Assembly: GCA_004297075.1 (NCBI GenBank)
Contig: SCVK01000305.1
Location: 1 to 64,000, forward strand
DNA: 64,000 nt
Origin: Chitinophagaceae bacterium
GTDB lineage: Bacteria > Bacteroidota > Bacteroidia > Chitinophagales > Chitinophagaceae
Direction: 5' to 3'
Below the pieces are notes generated by a model. That model had not been told where the DNA came from, made no database searches, and was given only the letters and a program-made list of their open reading frames with translations. How positions within the stretch are numbered: position 1 is the stretch's first letter; every line of letters begins with the position of its first letter. The position numbers were made by a program, and so were the translations under genes. Below are positions 46,078 to 54,817 of the stretch, one piece after another.

Positions 46078-47088
46078 TTATGCTTCAGCCGCAGCTTTTA
46101 CTTCAATGATCTTGGCCCTGATCTTGGCCTCTATTTCATTGGCCAGTTCAGGATTATCGTGTAACAGGGATTTTACCGAATCGCGACCCTGACCCAGTTT
46201 ATTGGTTTCATAACTAAACCAGGACCCGCTTTTCTGCACAATGCCCAGTTCTACTCCCATATCAATGATCTCGCCCAGTTTGCTGATGCCTTCTCCGAAA
46301 ATAATATCAAATTCTGCTGCACGGAACGGTGGTGCTACTTTGTTCTTCACCACTTTTACTTTTACGTGGTTTCCGATTGCGGAATCCCCGTCTTTTACCT
46401 GTGTCATCCGGCGGATATCCAGCCTAACTGATGCATAGAATTTCAGCGCATTACCTCCGGTGGTTGTTTCGGGGTTGCCGAACATTACACCGATCTTCTC
46501 GCGCAGCTGGTTAATGAAAATACAGATCGTATTGGTTTTATTAATGGTAGCAGTGAGTTTACGCAGCGCCTGGCTCATCAGCCTGGCGTGCAGCCCCATT
46601 TTACTATCGCCCATTTCGCCTTCCAGTTCACTTTTGGGAACCAGGGCTGCCACCGAGTCGATCACTACCACGTCCAATGCACCGGAAAGGATCAGCCTGT
46701 CGGCGATCTCCAGTGCCTGTTCACCATAATCCGGTTGCGAGATCAATAGGTTATCTACATCTACACCCAATTTCTGCGCATAAGAACTATCAAATGCGTG
46801 TTCCGCATCTATAATGGCACACATCCCGCCTTTTTTCTGTGCCTCCGCAATCACGTGAATAGCGATCGTGGTTTTACCGGATGATTCCGGTCCATATATT
46901 TCAATAATTCTTCCCTTTGGCAAACCACCCACACCTAGCGCGGCATCTAAACCAATCGATCCGGTAGAAATCACTTCCATCGGCTCCTGGCTTTTTTCAT
47001 TCATCATCATCACACTACCCTTACCATAATCTTTATCGATCTTGTCGATCGTCAGCTTTAACGCCTTCAGCTTGTCTGCATTACTCAT
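46078..47088 (-). CDS. recA: Recombinase RecA
   Basis: 336 residues, full length. Walker [10 protein letters not shown], the conserved EHAFD and [42 protein letters not shown] and the DNA-binding L2 loop region are all as expected. Central to homologous recombination and SOS induction. I find no LexA-type box that I can defend; the upstream 180 bp is strongly AT-rich with poly-T tracts. Confidence 0.99.
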   Translation of the reverse strand: MSNADKLKALKLTIDKIDKDYGKGSVMMMNEKSQEPMEVISTGSIGLDAALGVGGLPKGRIIEIYGPESSGKTTIAIHVIAEAQKKGGMCAIIDAEHAFDSSYAQKLGVDVDNLLISQPDYGEQALEIADRLILSGALDVVVIDSVAALVPKSELEGEMGDSKMGLHARLMSQALRKLTATINKTNTICIFINQLREKIGVMFGNPETTTGGNALKFYASVRLDIRRMTQVKDGDSAIGNHVKVKVVKNKVAPPFRAAEFDIIFGEGISKLGEIIDMGVELGIVQKSGSWFSYETNKLGQGRDSVKSLLHDNPELANEIEAKIRAKIIEVKAAAEA

Positions 47089-47279
47089 TGTCGTAGAATT
47101 TAAGGATCAAAATTAATGGAGTGGTAAAAGTATCTGTTTTTTCTTATTCACACTAATTTTTTTAGTATTTTTTTTACTAACGTATTTAGTTTGGTCTTAT
47201 TGTGGTCTTTATTCCGTTGTAAATATAGGGGTGCGAGCCGGTCAGTAATCGGGTATTTATACTGTCTGTAACCTGTTTT

Positions 47280-47795
47280 TCAACCCTTTTGCGGGATCTC
47301 ATAGACCATATCTGCATTCCAGCCATGGTATTCAAAATAACCCAGGGTCCGGAACCCCAGTTGCTGGTAATAGTGTACGGCCCGCTGGTTGCCGGTTTGT
47401 ACCCCTCCCCATAAAATCAGCCGGGTAACTTTACCGTTACTGAGATCGTTAATCATATAAGTAAAAAGCAAGCGGCCCAGGCCACGGCCCTGCCAGTCAT
47501 CTGCCACAGAAGGTGCAAAACTGGCATCGGTATCGGGGTCTAAGTCTAAACCATAGGAAGAAAGCCTGGGTGCATCATGCTGCAGGAATCCCTGGCGGAG
47601 AATGGCATACGCAACGATCCGGTTTTCTTCGGTGGCGATATAAGCCGTATTTTTCGGGTCCTGGTAAAAAAGGATAAGCGAATTTATATCAAATGGGTGC
47701 GGACCAAAATAGGACCGGGTTTCCTTTCCGAGCGCTGCGAGATAGGTTACGAGCTGTTCCTGGTCCCCTGTGTCAAATTTTCTAATTACCGGCAA
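47280..47795 (-). CDS. GNAT-family N-acetyltransferase
   Basis: About 171 residues with the acetyl-CoA motif DDWQGRGLGRLLF and the closing HYYQQLGFRTLGYF. Substrate unknown. Start is uncertain: no ATG fits near the domain boundary, so I take a TTG (LPVIRKF) 7 bp from the divergent START-domain gene. An in-frame ATG 105 bp further upstream exists but would lie inside that gene. Confidence 0.85.
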   Translation of the reverse strand: MPVIRKFDTGDQEQLVTYLAALGKETRSYFGPHPFDINSLILFYQDPKNTAYIATEENRIVAYAILRQGFLQHDAPRLSSYGLDLDPDTDASFAPSVADDWQGRGLGRLLFTYMINDLSNGKVTRLILWGGVQTGNQRAVHYYQQLGFRTLGYFEYHGWNADMVYEIPQKG

Positions 47796-47802
47796 CTTTT
47801 TT

Positions 47803-48444
47803 ATGCATAAAAATATCTTTTTTACGGTTTTCTTATCGCTGATAGTGGTAAGCGGTACGGCACAGGACAACTGGAAACAGACAGGAGAGAAGGACGGCAT
47901 TAAAACCTACTCACAAAAAAGAAGCGATTCAAAGATCAATTCGGTAAAACTGGAAGCCGTGTTCCAGACAACACTCTCACAGCTAACCGCCGTGATTGCG
48001 GATGTGTCTGCGTATGATGACTGGATCTTTAACAGCCGCTCCACCCGATTACTGAAACAGGTTTCGCCTGCTGAATTATATTATTATTCCGAAGTGATCT
48101 TTCCCTGGCCAACTGTAAACCGTGATTTTGTTTCGCATGTGGTTATCAGCCAGAACACAGCCACCAAAGAAGTAAACATTAAAGCCAATAACGTAAGCGG
48201 ATGGGAACCGAAAAAACCAAAACTGGTTCGGATCGATTATTCGGAAGGAAACTGGCAGTTAATCCCCCTCACTAACAAAGAAATACGTGTGATCTATACT
48301 TTGCAGGTAGACCCCGGCGGCGATCTGCCCGCCTGGATCATCAACTCTTTTTCTGCCAGGGGGTTGATACAGACTTTCAAAAATCTGCGCATGCAACTTA
48401 CCAAAACAAGAGCCCTTAATAAACCTTCGTTTATTACGGATTGA
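47803..48444 (+). CDS. START-domain (lipid-binding) exported protein
   Basis: 213 residues with a signal peptide (VVSGTAQ) and a START/Bet-v1-like cavity domain: KDGIKTYSQKRSDSKINSVKLEAVF, VSAYDDWIFNSRSTRLLKQVS, YYYSEVIFPWPTVNRDFVSHV. Would bind a lipid or other hydrophobic ligand in the periplasm. An upstream GTG is in frame but would place the start in the divergent GNAT gene. Ligand unknown. Confidence 0.88.
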   Translation: MHKNIFFTVFLSLIVVSGTAQDNWKQTGEKDGIKTYSQKRSDSKINSVKLEAVFQTTLSQLTAVIADVSAYDDWIFNSRSTRLLKQVSPAELYYYSEVIFPWPTVNRDFVSHVVISQNTATKEVNIKANNVSGWEPKKPKLVRIDYSEGNWQLIPLTNKEIRVIYTLQVDPGGDLPAWIINSFSARGLIQTFKNLRMQLTKTRALNKPSFITD

Positions 48445-48560
48445 TACAGCTTCTTTCCTTCTGTACATAAGATGCTACCATCATCTACCGGCAAAACCGT
48501 TCAGCATTTGTTTGCTCCTGCTGTGGACCTTTCTTTCTATCTTGTTTTCAAACAAATACA

Positions 48561-49100
48561 ATGAAACCTATCTACGTTTTCGCCAGCCTCTTCCTGCTTG
48601 TTTGCACGGCAAAAGCACAACAGCCGAAAGTAAATCCGATTATTAAATCTTACGGATCCGTCTGGGAAATTCCCAACGCTACAGAAAAGCCGGATAAGAA
48701 AATGGAGTACAAGATCCTGGTAGATATCACCAACCAGGCAGAGAAACCCGATACCCTGAATCTGTATCTCGAAGCCATTGCCACACTCATGAATCTGCAT
48801 GGTTCAGCTGGTGTACCGGCCAATAAAATGAAAGTGGTAGTAGTGATCCATAAAATGGCCACTTTTTCCATCCTGAACCAGGAAAAATACCGGCAGAAAT
48901 TCAAGACGGATAATCACAACCTGCCGCTGATCTCGGAACTGAGTAATGCGGGGGTGCAGTTTTTTGTATGCGGACAAAACCTCATCCGCGGAAAACTCAC
49001 CGAAAACGATATCACACCTGAAGTGAAAGTGGCTACTTCCGCCTTAACAACCCTTACCACTTACCAGTTAAAAGGGTACGCGATGATCAACTTCAAATAA
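48561..49100 (+). CDS. DsrE-family exported protein
   Basis: 179 residues with signal peptide (CTAKAQ) and a DsrE/F-like Rossmann-type domain: KILVDITNQAEKPDTLNLYLEAIATLMNLHG, MKVVVVIHKMATFSILN and the conserved Cys in VQFFVCGQNL. Cytosolic DsrE proteins carry sulfur; exported members like this are common in Bacteroidota without known function. It ends 12 bp from the convergent nadA gene. Confidence 0.87.
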   Translation: MKPIYVFASLFLLVCTAKAQQPKVNPIIKSYGSVWEIPNATEKPDKKMEYKILVDITNQAEKPDTLNLYLEAIATLMNLHGSAGVPANKMKVVVVIHKMATFSILNQEKYRQKFKTDNHNLPLISELSNAGVQFFVCGQNLIRGKLTENDITPEVKVATSALTTLTTYQLKGYAMINFK

Positions 49101-49112
49101 AGCAATCCCGTT

Positions 49113-50114
49113 TTATCCGATCAATCCCGCTTTCCGGCTGATGTCCATCATCCGGTCCATGGATTTTTTGGCCTGCAGTCGAAGGGTTTCATCCATGATC
49201 AACTCAGGTGTCTCATACTGCATACAGATATACAGTTTCTCAAGGGTATTCAGCTTCATATGCGGACAATCGTTGCAGGCGCAGCTGTTATTAGGTGGTG
49301 CTGGTATAAATGTCTTATTGGGGCTGTTTTGCTGCATCTGGTGCAGGATGCCTGTTTCGGTGGCCACGATATATTCCTGGCAGGAATCAGTTTGAGAGTA
49401 TTTTAATAACTGGGTGGTACTGCCAATATAATCTGCAACGGCCAGTACTGCTTCTTCACATTCAGGATGGGCAATCAGTTTGGCTTTGGGATGGCGGATC
49501 TTGAGTTTGGTGATTTTTTCGAGACTGAAAATCTCGTGCACCATACAGGCCCCGTTCCACAGCACCATTTTACGGCCTGTTTTCTTATTGAGATAGGCAC
49601 CCAGGTTTTTATCGGGTGCAAAAATGATGGGTTGGTTGGCAGGGATGCTTTCGATGATCTTTTCTGCGTTTCCGCTGGTGCAGATGATGTCGCTCAAGGC
49701 TTTGATCTCGGCGCTGCAGTTGATGTAGGAAACCACCAGGTGGTCGGGATATTTTTCCTTAAACGCCCTGAACAGCGGTGCGGGTGCACTGTCGGCCAGG
49801 GAACAGCCGGCTTTCAGATCAGGCAGTAAAACCTTCCTGGTGGGGTTTAAAATCTTGGCTGTTTCGGCCATGAAGTGTACACCGGCAAATACGATAATGT
49901 CGGCATCGGTTTTACTGGCCTGTTGCGCAAGGCCCAGGCTATCACCGATATAATCTGCCACGTCCTGGATATCAGGTTCCTGGTAATAGTGGGCGAGAAT
50001 GACTGCATTTTTTTCTTTCTTTAGTCGCTCAATCTCGGCAAATAAATCCAGACGCGCATCAATTTCTATGTCTAAAAATCCTTTTTCTAAAATCGCTTCT
50101 TTGTCAATGTTCAT
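49113..50114 (-). CDS. nadA: Quinolinate synthase A
   Basis: 333 residues. Condenses iminoaspartate with dihydroxyacetone phosphate to quinolinate in NAD synthesis, with a 4Fe-4S cluster. Seen: [60 protein letters not shown] and the C-terminal [15 protein letters not shown], holding the cluster Cys. Starts at the edge of the candidate origin region. nadB/nadC are not adjacent. Confidence 0.97.
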   Translation of the reverse strand: MNIDKEAILEKGFLDIEIDARLDLFAEIERLKKEKNAVILAHYYQEPDIQDVADYIGDSLGLAQQASKTDADIIVFAGVHFMAETAKILNPTRKVLLPDLKAGCSLADSAPAPLFRAFKEKYPDHLVVSYINCSAEIKALSDIICTSGNAEKIIESIPANQPIIFAPDKNLGAYLNKKTGRKMVLWNGACMVHEIFSLEKITKLKIRHPKAKLIAHPECEEAVLAVADYIGSTTQLLKYSQTDSCQEYIVATETGILHQMQQNSPNKTFIPAPPNNSCACNDCPHMKLNTLEKLYICMQYETPELIMDETLRLQAKKSMDRMMDISRKAGLIG

Positions 50115-50157
50115 AACGCTTGTAATAGTATTAAATAATACTTTTTATTAAAACAAA

Positions 50158-50182
50158 CTACTACTATTAGGGCTGTGGATAT
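50158..50182 (-). other. DnaA-box plus trio-like element
   Basis: On the minus strand: ATATCCACA, then GCCC, then TAATAGTAGTAG, running into an AT-rich tract. The order box, GC clamp, T-centred triplets, AT-rich tract resembles the known DnaA-trio unwinding module, though the triplet bases are not the exact consensus. Confidence 0.4.
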
Positions 50183-50686
50183 CGGGATAACTTACTTATC
50201 CCCAAGAGCCAAAGGTAATTACCCTTGGCTTATCCACCCTAATTCACAATCTCATCCACAGGTTTTTTAGCATTCTGTACTGAATCAAGCTGTTTTATGA
50301 ACAGCTGTGGATTACCCGATTCACATACGCACTATTTCACTATCCACTTTTACGGCACTGTGAATTAACAGGGATAAAATGCAAGTGAATTCTGACTCAA
50401 CTACTTATACCATAGCCCTGAAGGGAGTTTGTTCCACCTCTTTCCACAATCCCAGGGGTAAAAAACCGATTTCTCCACCGAAAAACGGGTTTATAAACAG
50501 GGTTGTGTGAATATCCTTTTTAGCGCATTAACACCCTGAAATCGATCCATCCTTCACCCAAAACAGAAATCCGGGTTCCTGACCCGTTTTTGGATCACTA
50601 TTCGAATTTATGGTCCGGGTTAGGGATAATGTTCTCCCCCCGGCCGAAATCCTTGTGTTTCTAAGGCATAACCCTGTTATCCACAA

Positions 50687-50717
50687 TTTGTTCTAATGTT
50701 TTATTCCCCTATTTTTG
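50687..50717 (+). promoter_or_regulatory. Bacteroidota-type promoter of the PpiD-like gene
   Basis: TTTG at 50687-50690 and TATTTTTG at 50710-50717 with a 19-bp spacer. It lies just downstream of the perfect DnaA box, about 40 bp before the gene. Confidence 0.65.
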
Positions 50718-50758
50718 CCTCCCGTCTAAATCCGGGATAAAAAATTAATTAAAGTATT

Positions 50759-52849
50759 ATGTCTGTAATTCAACGTATTCGTGACAAAGGTGCATGGATC
50801 ATCTTCAGTATCATCGCTTTGGCTTTGATCGCTTTTATTCTGCAGGATGGTGTAGGCCGTGGCGGAAGCGCTTTTTCCAATACCAGTGTAATTGGTAAAG
50901 TAAATGGTGAAAAGATTGAAAGGGGTGCTTTTGAAGAGCAACTGGCCCTGCAGGAGCGTATGTACGGTCCGCAAGGCGCCCAGCGTGAGCAACTGATCGG
51001 CTCTACCTGGAACCAGGCTGTAGAAAAGATTGTACTGGGTCAGGAGTATAAGAAACTCGGTCTGCAGGTTTCTGCCAAGGAACTGAGCGATATCCTGTTC
51101 GGCGAAAACTCTCCCCTCAAAAATGAATTTACCGATCCGAATACCGGACAGTTCCTGGCCAACAACGCCAGAGAAGCTTTTGCCCAGTTAAAGAAGAGTA
51201 AGAACACGGAGCAGATCAAAATGATCAACAGTGTATATATAGAACCATCTATTGAGCAGACCCTCCGTAACAAATACCAGAACCTGCTGATGCAGGCTGC
51301 CTATGTACCCAAATGGTTACTCGAAAAGCAACAGGCGGATAACAATGCCATCGCTTCTTTCTCTTATGTATATGTACCTTATGCATCTGTTTCTGACAGC
51401 ACCGCTAAAGTATCCGACGATGAAATCGCTGCTTATGTAAAAAGCCATCCCAACGAATACACCAAACAGGAAGAAACACGTAATATTTCTTACGTATCAT
51501 TCAGCGCCGCACCAAGCGGTTCTGATTCCGCTGCTATCCTGAGCCAGGTAGCTGCTCTGAAAGAAGAATTTGCCGCTACAAGCGATGCAGAAGCTTTCCT
51601 GAACAAAAACACCAGCGAAATACCTTATTACAACAGCTATTTCAGCAAAACACGCATGCAGCAGACCAATAAAGATACCCTGGTGAAAATTCCTACCGGT
51701 ACGGTATATGGTCCTTATGTAGATGGTAACAATTTTATCCTCGCTAAAATGGTGGGCGTAAAACAGTGGCCCGACAGCGTTACGGTTCGTCATATCCTGG
51801 TGGCAACCGCAGATCCCAGAAGCGGACAGCAGATCCGTCCTGATACCACCGGCAAAAAACTGATCGACAGTATTGAAGCTGCGATCAAAGGTGGTGCAGA
51901 TTTTGCTGCTTTATGTACCAAGTACTCTGATGATCCGGGTAGTAAAGACAAAGGAGGTGTATACGAGTATTTCCCGCAGGGACAGATGGTGATCCCTTTC
52001 AACGATTATTGTTTTGATAAACCCGTTGGAACCAAAGGTGTGGTGAAAACCGACTATGGTTATCACTATGTAGAGATCCTGGGACAGAAGAACTTTGCGC
52101 CCGCTTACAAGCTCGCCTACTATGCCAAACCGATTATTGCGAGCAATGAAACCGTATCAGCTGCCAGCACGGCCGCTTCGCAGTTTGCGGTAGCCAGCAA
52201 AGACGGAAAGAAATTTAATGCCAATGCGCTGAAGGAAAATAAAATGATCCTGAATGCGAATGACATCAAACAAAATGATTTTGCGGTAACGGGTTTAGGC
52301 CAGAGTCGTACCATGGTACGCTGGGTATATGAACATGGCGCCGGAGATGTTTCTGAACCTTTTGAAGTGAACGATAGTTATGTGGTAGCGATTGTTACTG
52401 CAGTAAACAAAGCCGGACTGGCTTCTGTAGCAGAGGCAAGACCAACTGTTGAAACATTGGTACGTAACGAGAAAAAGGCCAAACAGATCATCGACACCAA
52501 ATTTAAGGGCACTACACTGGAAGCTCTTTCCAGCAGCACCGGAGCAATGGTTCTGCGTGCGGATAGCCTGAGTTTTACAGCCCCATTCATTACAGGTGTA
52601 GGTAGCGAACCCAAAGTAATTGGAGCCGCTTTCAACAAAAGCCTGCAGGGTAAAGTAAGTGCGCCGATTGCCGGAGCAACGGGTGTTTTTGCGATCAAAA
52701 CCGAAACAACCGGTGCCAAAGCCGAAGCAGTTGACCAGGCTTCTATTAAACAGGGCCTGATCCAGAGTGCTAAAATGGCATCTTACCGTGGACTGGATGC
52801 GCTGAAAAAAGCGGCTTCCATCAAAGACAACCGATCTAAATTCTATTGA
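50759..52849 (+). CDS. PpiD-like peptidyl-prolyl isomerase (SurA-N/parvulin)
   Basis: 696 residues. N-terminal TM helix (about 12-28), SurA-N-like helical chaperone region (GKVNGEKIERGAFEEQL), and a parvulin domain around residues 340-440 with RHILVATADP, FAALCTKYSDDPGSKDKGG and GYHYVEIL. Inner-membrane foldase for exported proteins, comparable to PpiD, as is usual in Bacteroidota. Two further helical blocks follow the parvulin domain. First gene rightward from the candidate origin. Confidence 0.92.
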   Translation: MSVIQRIRDKGAWIIFSIIALALIAFILQDGVGRGGSAFSNTSVIGKVNGEKIERGAFEEQLALQERMYGPQGAQREQLIGSTWNQAVEKIVLGQEYKKLGLQVSAKELSDILFGENSPLKNEFTDPNTGQFLANNAREAFAQLKKSKNTEQIKMINSVYIEPSIEQTLRNKYQNLLMQAAYVPKWLLEKQQADNNAIASFSYVYVPYASVSDSTAKVSDDEIAAYVKSHPNEYTKQEETRNISYVSFSAAPSGSDSAAILSQVAALKEEFAATSDAEAFLNKNTSEIPYYNSYFSKTRMQQTNKDTLVKIPTGTVYGPYVDGNNFILAKMVGVKQWPDSVTVRHILVATADPRSGQQIRPDTTGKKLIDSIEAAIKGGADFAALCTKYSDDPGSKDKGGVYEYFPQGQMVIPFNDYCFDKPVGTKGVVKTDYGYHYVEILGQKNFAPAYKLAYYAKPIIASNETVSAASTAASQFAVASKDGKKFNANALKENKMILNANDIKQNDFAVTGLGQSRTMVRWVYEHGAGDVSEPFEVNDSYVVAIVTAVNKAGLASVAEARPTVETLVRNEKKAKQIIDTKFKGTTLEALSSSTGAMVLRADSLSFTAPFITGVGSEPKVIGAAFNKSLQGKVSAPIAGATGVFAIKTETTGAKAEAVDQASIKQGLIQSAKMASYRGLDALKKAASIKDNRSKFY

Positions 52850-52868
52850 TAGTTACAGCTGATTAAAC

Positions 52869-52899
52869 AAAGCCCGGCCCCAGCGCCGGGCTTTTGTTT
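52869..52899 (+). terminator. Rho-independent terminator after the PpiD-like gene
   Basis: AAAGCCCGGC/GCCGGGCTTT stem with a small loop and a T-rich tail. Confidence 0.85.
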
Positions 52900-52960
52900 T
52901 ACGGAAACCGAAAACAAAAACCCGGGGATAGCTGTAATTTTACCCTGTAAAGACATCTTT

Positions 52961-53470
52961 ATGAGCGAAGAAATGGTGAATAAGGTAGCAGAAAGCGGGT
53001 TGATCAGTTTTGACCTGGAAGAATATTATCCCAAGGGTGAGATCAAAACCTTTGACCTGAAAGAATACCTGTTCATGGGGCTGATCCTGAAAGAGAAGGA
53101 TTTCCGTGCCGCCCTGCAAACCACCGACTGGACCGTTTACCAGGATGCCAATGTGGCCATTACCTGTTCTGCAGATGCCATCATTCCTATGTGGGCCTAT
53201 ATGCTGATTGCCAGTTATCTCCAGCCCTATGCCAAAGAGATCGTTTTTGGGGACGAGAAAAAACTGGTAAGTACGCTTCTTTTTAAAAACCTCGCCAGCG
53301 TTAAGGGAGAAGAATATACCGATAAGCGGGTTGTGGTAAAAGGTTGTGGGGAAGTGGATATCCCCGAATCTGCCTATGTAGAGATCACGAACAAACTCAG
53401 ACCCTTTGTAAAAAGTATTATGTACGGTGAACCTTGTAGTACTGTACCTATCTATAAAAAGAAACCCTGA
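52961..53470 (+). CDS. DUF2480-family protein
   Basis: 169 residues, cytosolic, fits the Bacteroidota-specific DUF2480 family: ISFDLEEYYPKGEIKTFDLKEYLFMGLILKEKDFR, QDANVAITCSADAIIPMWAYML and the C-terminal VVKGCGEVDIPESAYVEIT. Members are widely conserved and sit near core genes, but have no known role. The two Cys in TCSADA and KGCGE are noticeable. The stop codon lies inside the left arm of a terminator-like hairpin. Confidence 0.88.
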   Translation: MSEEMVNKVAESGLISFDLEEYYPKGEIKTFDLKEYLFMGLILKEKDFRAALQTTDWTVYQDANVAITCSADAIIPMWAYMLIASYLQPYAKEIVFGDEKKLVSTLLFKNLASVKGEEYTDKRVVVKGCGEVDIPESAYVEITNKLRPFVKSIMYGEPCSTVPIYKKKP

Positions 53471-53515
53471 CCGGTCGGGACGCTCTAGCGGCCTGACCGG
53501 TCAGGGTTTCTTAAT
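53461..53515 (+). terminator. Hairpin overlapping the DUF2480 stop codon
   Basis: Perfect 16-bp arms (53461-53476 and 53495-53510) with an 18-nt loop; only a short T stretch follows. The left arm includes the last codons of the gene. Confidence 0.65.
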
Positions 53516-53702
53516 CGGTAAAAGTAATCGCTGAAATTGCGTAAACCCCTTACCCACCCCCCTCGTTACTTCTCAGATTACCTCCGTTTCCCGTTGATTT
53601 CGCAACGCTGCATTACCAGCCCCTCACCAGCCACCCATATCCCGATTTTGCCAATCATCCCCATTTAACCAGTCAAGGCAGGGGGTATTCCCTTTTTGGT
53701 AT

Positions 53703-53735
53703 TAGTTTTGTAGTTGTTATTAAAAAGGAGGAAAT
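53703..53735 (+). promoter_or_regulatory. -7 element and strong Shine-Dalgarno site
   Basis: TAGTTTTG (53703-53710) fits the Bacteroidota -7 box, without a clear -33. An AAGGAGG core just before the ATG is stronger than the ribosome sites of most genes in this window. Confidence 0.45.
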
Positions 53736-54152
53736 ATGAAACGCAGCATTTTACCCCTGCTCTTCGTTACACTCGTAACAGCCGCTGCTGCACAGGATAG
53801 TAATAGCCTGGCACCTGATCAAAATCCGAATTATATGATCAGTCAGCAGAAATACATGAACCAGAAAGACTCTTTACTGTCGTGGGAGAATACAACGGTT
53901 CAGCAAACCTACAAAGCCTACGACTGGCGTGAAGCCAGAGAGGAGCGCAGAGCCGAAAGACGCGCCTATCGCCGTCAATCGAGCAGCTGGCTGGCGCCTT
54001 CCTTAAGCTATGGTTATCCATCTCATTACGGATGGAACAATTATGGCTACAGTCCGTATATCCGCTACAACAGCTGGAGCCGTTGGAACCGGTGGGGCAT
54101 AACAAGACCTTTCCTCGGTTTACAGCTCGGCAATTTCTGGCTGGGTTTCTGA
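53736..54152 (+). CDS. Exported protein of unknown function, Arg/Tyr-rich
   Basis: 138 residues with a signal peptide (TAAAAQ). The mature part has an Arg-rich helix (REAREERRAERRAYRRQ) and then a Tyr/Trp/Ser-rich stretch (GWNNYGYSPYIRYN, WSRWNRWG). No family recognised. It is first of three exported proteins in a row with LpoB-like and COG3014-like lipoproteins, so a joint cell-envelope role is likely but not proven. Confidence 0.7.
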   Translation: MKRSILPLLFVTLVTAAAAQDSNSLAPDQNPNYMISQQKYMNQKDSLLSWENTTVQQTYKAYDWREAREERRAERRAYRRQSSSWLAPSLSYGYPSHYGWNNYGYSPYIRYNSWSRWNRWGITRPFLGLQLGNFWLGF

Positions 54153-54198
54153 TAACTTTTGCATCCTTACTTCATTCATCCTATAACCATATCTTCTT

Positions 54199-54783
54199 AT
54201 GAAGCGTAATATTTTACTATTAACTACTGCCAGCGTATTATTTCTCGCCTCCTGTTCCAACAGAACCGTTACACGGATCGATCCGGCTACACAGATAGAT
54301 CTGAGTGGCAGCTGGAACAACACAGACAGCCGCCTCACCGCCAAGGAAATCACCGGCCAGATCCTGAATGAAAAATGGATCGTAAACCATGTGGCCGCCA
54401 AGGGTAAAAAACCTGTTGTGATCGTAGGTATGATCACCAATAAAAGCCACGAGCATATTGAAGCGGAAACCTTCATGAAAGACCTGGAGATCGGATTTAT
54501 TGAATCTGATAAAGTGGGCCTGGTACAAAGCGGTAAAAAACGCGAAGAAATGCGCGCTGAAAAAGCCGATCAGCAAACCAACGCTTCTCAAAGCACCATG
54601 AAAAAATTTGGTCTTGAAAAAGGAGCCGATTATATACTGCAGGGTTCTATCAACTCCATTGTTGATGCGTATAAACGCGAAAAAACCGTTACGTACCAGG
54701 TAAACCTGGAGCTGACCAATATCGAAACCAACGAAGTGGTCTGGATCGGGGAGAAGAAAATTGCCAAACTCGTTAAGAACTAA
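54199..54783 (+). CDS. LpoB-like lipoprotein (penicillin-binding-protein activator family)
   Basis: 194 residues, lipobox FLASC. The mature part matches LpoB/COG3417: VTRIDPATQIDLSGSWNNTDSRL, VVIVGMITNKSHEHI, MKKFGLEKGADYILQGSINSI and VTYQVNLELTNIETNEVVWIGEKKIAK. In Enterobacteria LpoB activates PBP1b from the outer membrane; whether that holds in Bacteroidota is unknown. It is followed by a COG3014-like gene, a pairing I recall from other Gram-negative bacteria. Confidence 0.87.
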   Translation: MKRNILLLTTASVLFLASCSNRTVTRIDPATQIDLSGSWNNTDSRLTAKEITGQILNEKWIVNHVAAKGKKPVVIVGMITNKSHEHIEAETFMKDLEIGFIESDKVGLVQSGKKREEMRAEKADQQTNASQSTMKKFGLEKGADYILQGSINSIVDAYKREKTVTYQVNLELTNIETNEVVWIGEKKIAKLVKN

Positions 54784-54817
54784 TTGCGGCAAACTTCGCG
54801 GCAAGAAACCCTCTTTT

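Larger units (their letters stand above)
50115..50758. other. Candidate chromosomal replication origin (DnaA-box cluster)
   Basis: 644 bp with no gene, between divergent nadA and the PpiD-like gene. One perfect DnaA box TTATCCACA (50677-50685) and several with one mismatch: TGTGGATAT (50174-50182, minus), TTATCCCCA (50196-50204), TTATCCACC (50230-50238), TCATCCACA (50252-50260), TGTGGATTA (50306-50314, minus); weaker ones at 50340, 50359, 50440 and 50506. A near-perfect 24-nt palindrome is at 50207-50230. AT-rich DNA (50120-50160) adjoins the left boxes. Strand of nearby genes switches here. Function is inferred. Confidence 0.6.

Noticed and set aside
47100-47280. LexA/SOS box upstream of recA
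   Set aside because: Only AT-rich tracts are visible; I could not match a known Bacteroidota LexA site with confidence.
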